NCBI RefSeq assembly: GCF_011762125.1
Contig: NZ_JAASQN010000002.1
Coordinates: forward strand, 372,001 to 436,000
Direction: 5' to 3'
Source: Sphingopyxis panaciterrae
Lineage (GTDB): Bacteria; Pseudomonadota; Alphaproteobacteria; Sphingomonadales; Sphingomonadaceae
DNA length: 64,000 nucleotides
A program made the position numbers and the translations under genes. Positions 63,583-64,000 of this stretch are shown here, one piece after another; the first letter of the stretch is position 1, and each line of letters starts with the position of its first letter. The notes below the pieces were generated by a model. The model searched no databases, was not told the origin of the DNA, and worked only from the letters and a program-made list of their open reading frames with translations.

Positions 63583-64000
63583 TCACGCCACGCCACCAAA
63601 GGTCAGGCCGACAACATCGGCGACCTTTTGCTCGTCCCATTCGATGCGCCGGTCGAGGATCAGCATCGCCAGGCCGTGGACCAGCGACCAGGCGTGAAGC
63701 GCCGCGATATCGGGATCCTTCACTCCGGGCAGTGCCTCGCCCACCCCGGCGCGGAGCAGATTATATGCCGTCTCCCCCCCGTCGCTCGCGGCGGCGCCGC
63801 TCTCGCGATAGCGTTCGGGGATCTTGCGCGTGAAGCTCAGGCGGAACAGCGCGGGCTCCTCATGCGCGAAGCGGACATAGGCGATGCCCGTTGCCTTGAA
63901 CCCGGCGCTCGCGCCGCCCGCCTTCAGCCACGCCTGCGCCTGTAGCGCGCCCAGCCGCCGCAAACCTTCGTCGGCAAGCGCGTCGAGCAGCGCCTCCTTG
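63583..64000 (-). CDS. TetR-family regulator, C-terminal part cut by the window edge
   Basis: The 139 visible residues (KEALLDALADEGLRRLGALQ to VGLTFGGVA) lack the N-terminal HTH, which lies outside. RFAHEEPALFRLSFTRKIPE and WSLVHGLAMLILDRRIEWDE identify the WHG-type C-terminal ligand domain (TetR_C_33) of TetR regulators. It ends 58 bases right of the family A palindrome. Targets are unknown. Confidence 0.82.
   Translation of the reverse strand, partial: KEALLDALADEGLRRLGALQAQAWLKAGGASAGFKATGIAYVRFAHEEPALFRLSFTRKIPERYRESGAAASDGGETAYNLLRAGVGEALPGVKDPDIAALHAWSLVHGLAMLILDRRIEWDEQKVADVVGLTFGGVA

Overview
The window is a GC-rich chromosomal segment that reads as Sphingopyxis-like Sphingomonadaceae (Alphaproteobacteria). 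This is inferred from a class I lysyl-tRNA synthetase, a TonB-dependent receptor of sphingomonad type, many small secreted proteins common in that group, and dispersed GTCATCCCGG-type palindromes. No CRISPR array, rRNA operon, plasmid origin or complete mobile element is visible. Most of it is ordinary core genome, densely packed with short intergenic gaps.

Layout. 1-480: the border of an integrated element, a truncated tyrosine integrase facing away from the 3' end of tRNA-Gly(TCC). 0.5-9.3 kb: dinB, prfC, rlmJ, an enoyl-CoA hydratase with an upstream palindromic operator, a PhnZ-like HD protein and several exported proteins. 9.3-24 kb: an Rrf2 regulator, YceI, an exported amidohydrolase, a large PAS-GGDEF-EAL-PilZ protein, a desaturase, a short asparaginase coupled to lysS, a PilZ protein, a DinG-like helicase and a SixA-like phosphatase. 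24-27.1 kb: a lipid/ribosome block on the minus strand (rpmF-plsX-fabH, then ihfA and a MerR gene). 27.5-36.6 kb: MAPEG, a metallo-hydrolase, an aspartic protease, ygfZ, pyrC, rarD, a structured noncoding stretch, GNAT, a lipoprotein, a pentapeptide protein and CsbD. 36.8-40.7 kb: a tightly overlapped thiS-VOC-thiG unit divergent from aroQ-accB-accC. 40.7-47.4 kb: two L,D-transpeptidase-type proteins, arsC, an Slp-like protein, an Hsp70-like protein, recF, and a small PspC unit behind a well-matched sigma-54 promoter. 47.7-58 kb: a divergent VOC/WYL-regulator pair and rpoBC, with a promoter and a terminator-like leader hairpin before rpoB. 58-64 kb: DUF4197, a TetR/TonB-receptor pair sharing a palindromic control region, an OmpA-family protein and a truncated TetR gene.

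Connections. Fatty-acid synthesis appears twice (plsX-fabH and accBC). Envelope functions recur: L,D-transpeptidases, OmpA, lipoproteins and PspC. Cyclic-di-GMP signalling is present in the PAS-GGDEF-EAL-PilZ protein and in a stand-alone PilZ protein.

The signals most worth following up are the sigma-54-driven PspC unit with its 42-residue companion peptide, the four-hairpin stretch before the GNAT gene, the VOC protein embedded between thiS and thiG, the rpoB leader hairpin, and the family of nested palindromes that occupies nearly every long intergenic gap. I did not find anything I can defend as a wholly new multi-gene system.
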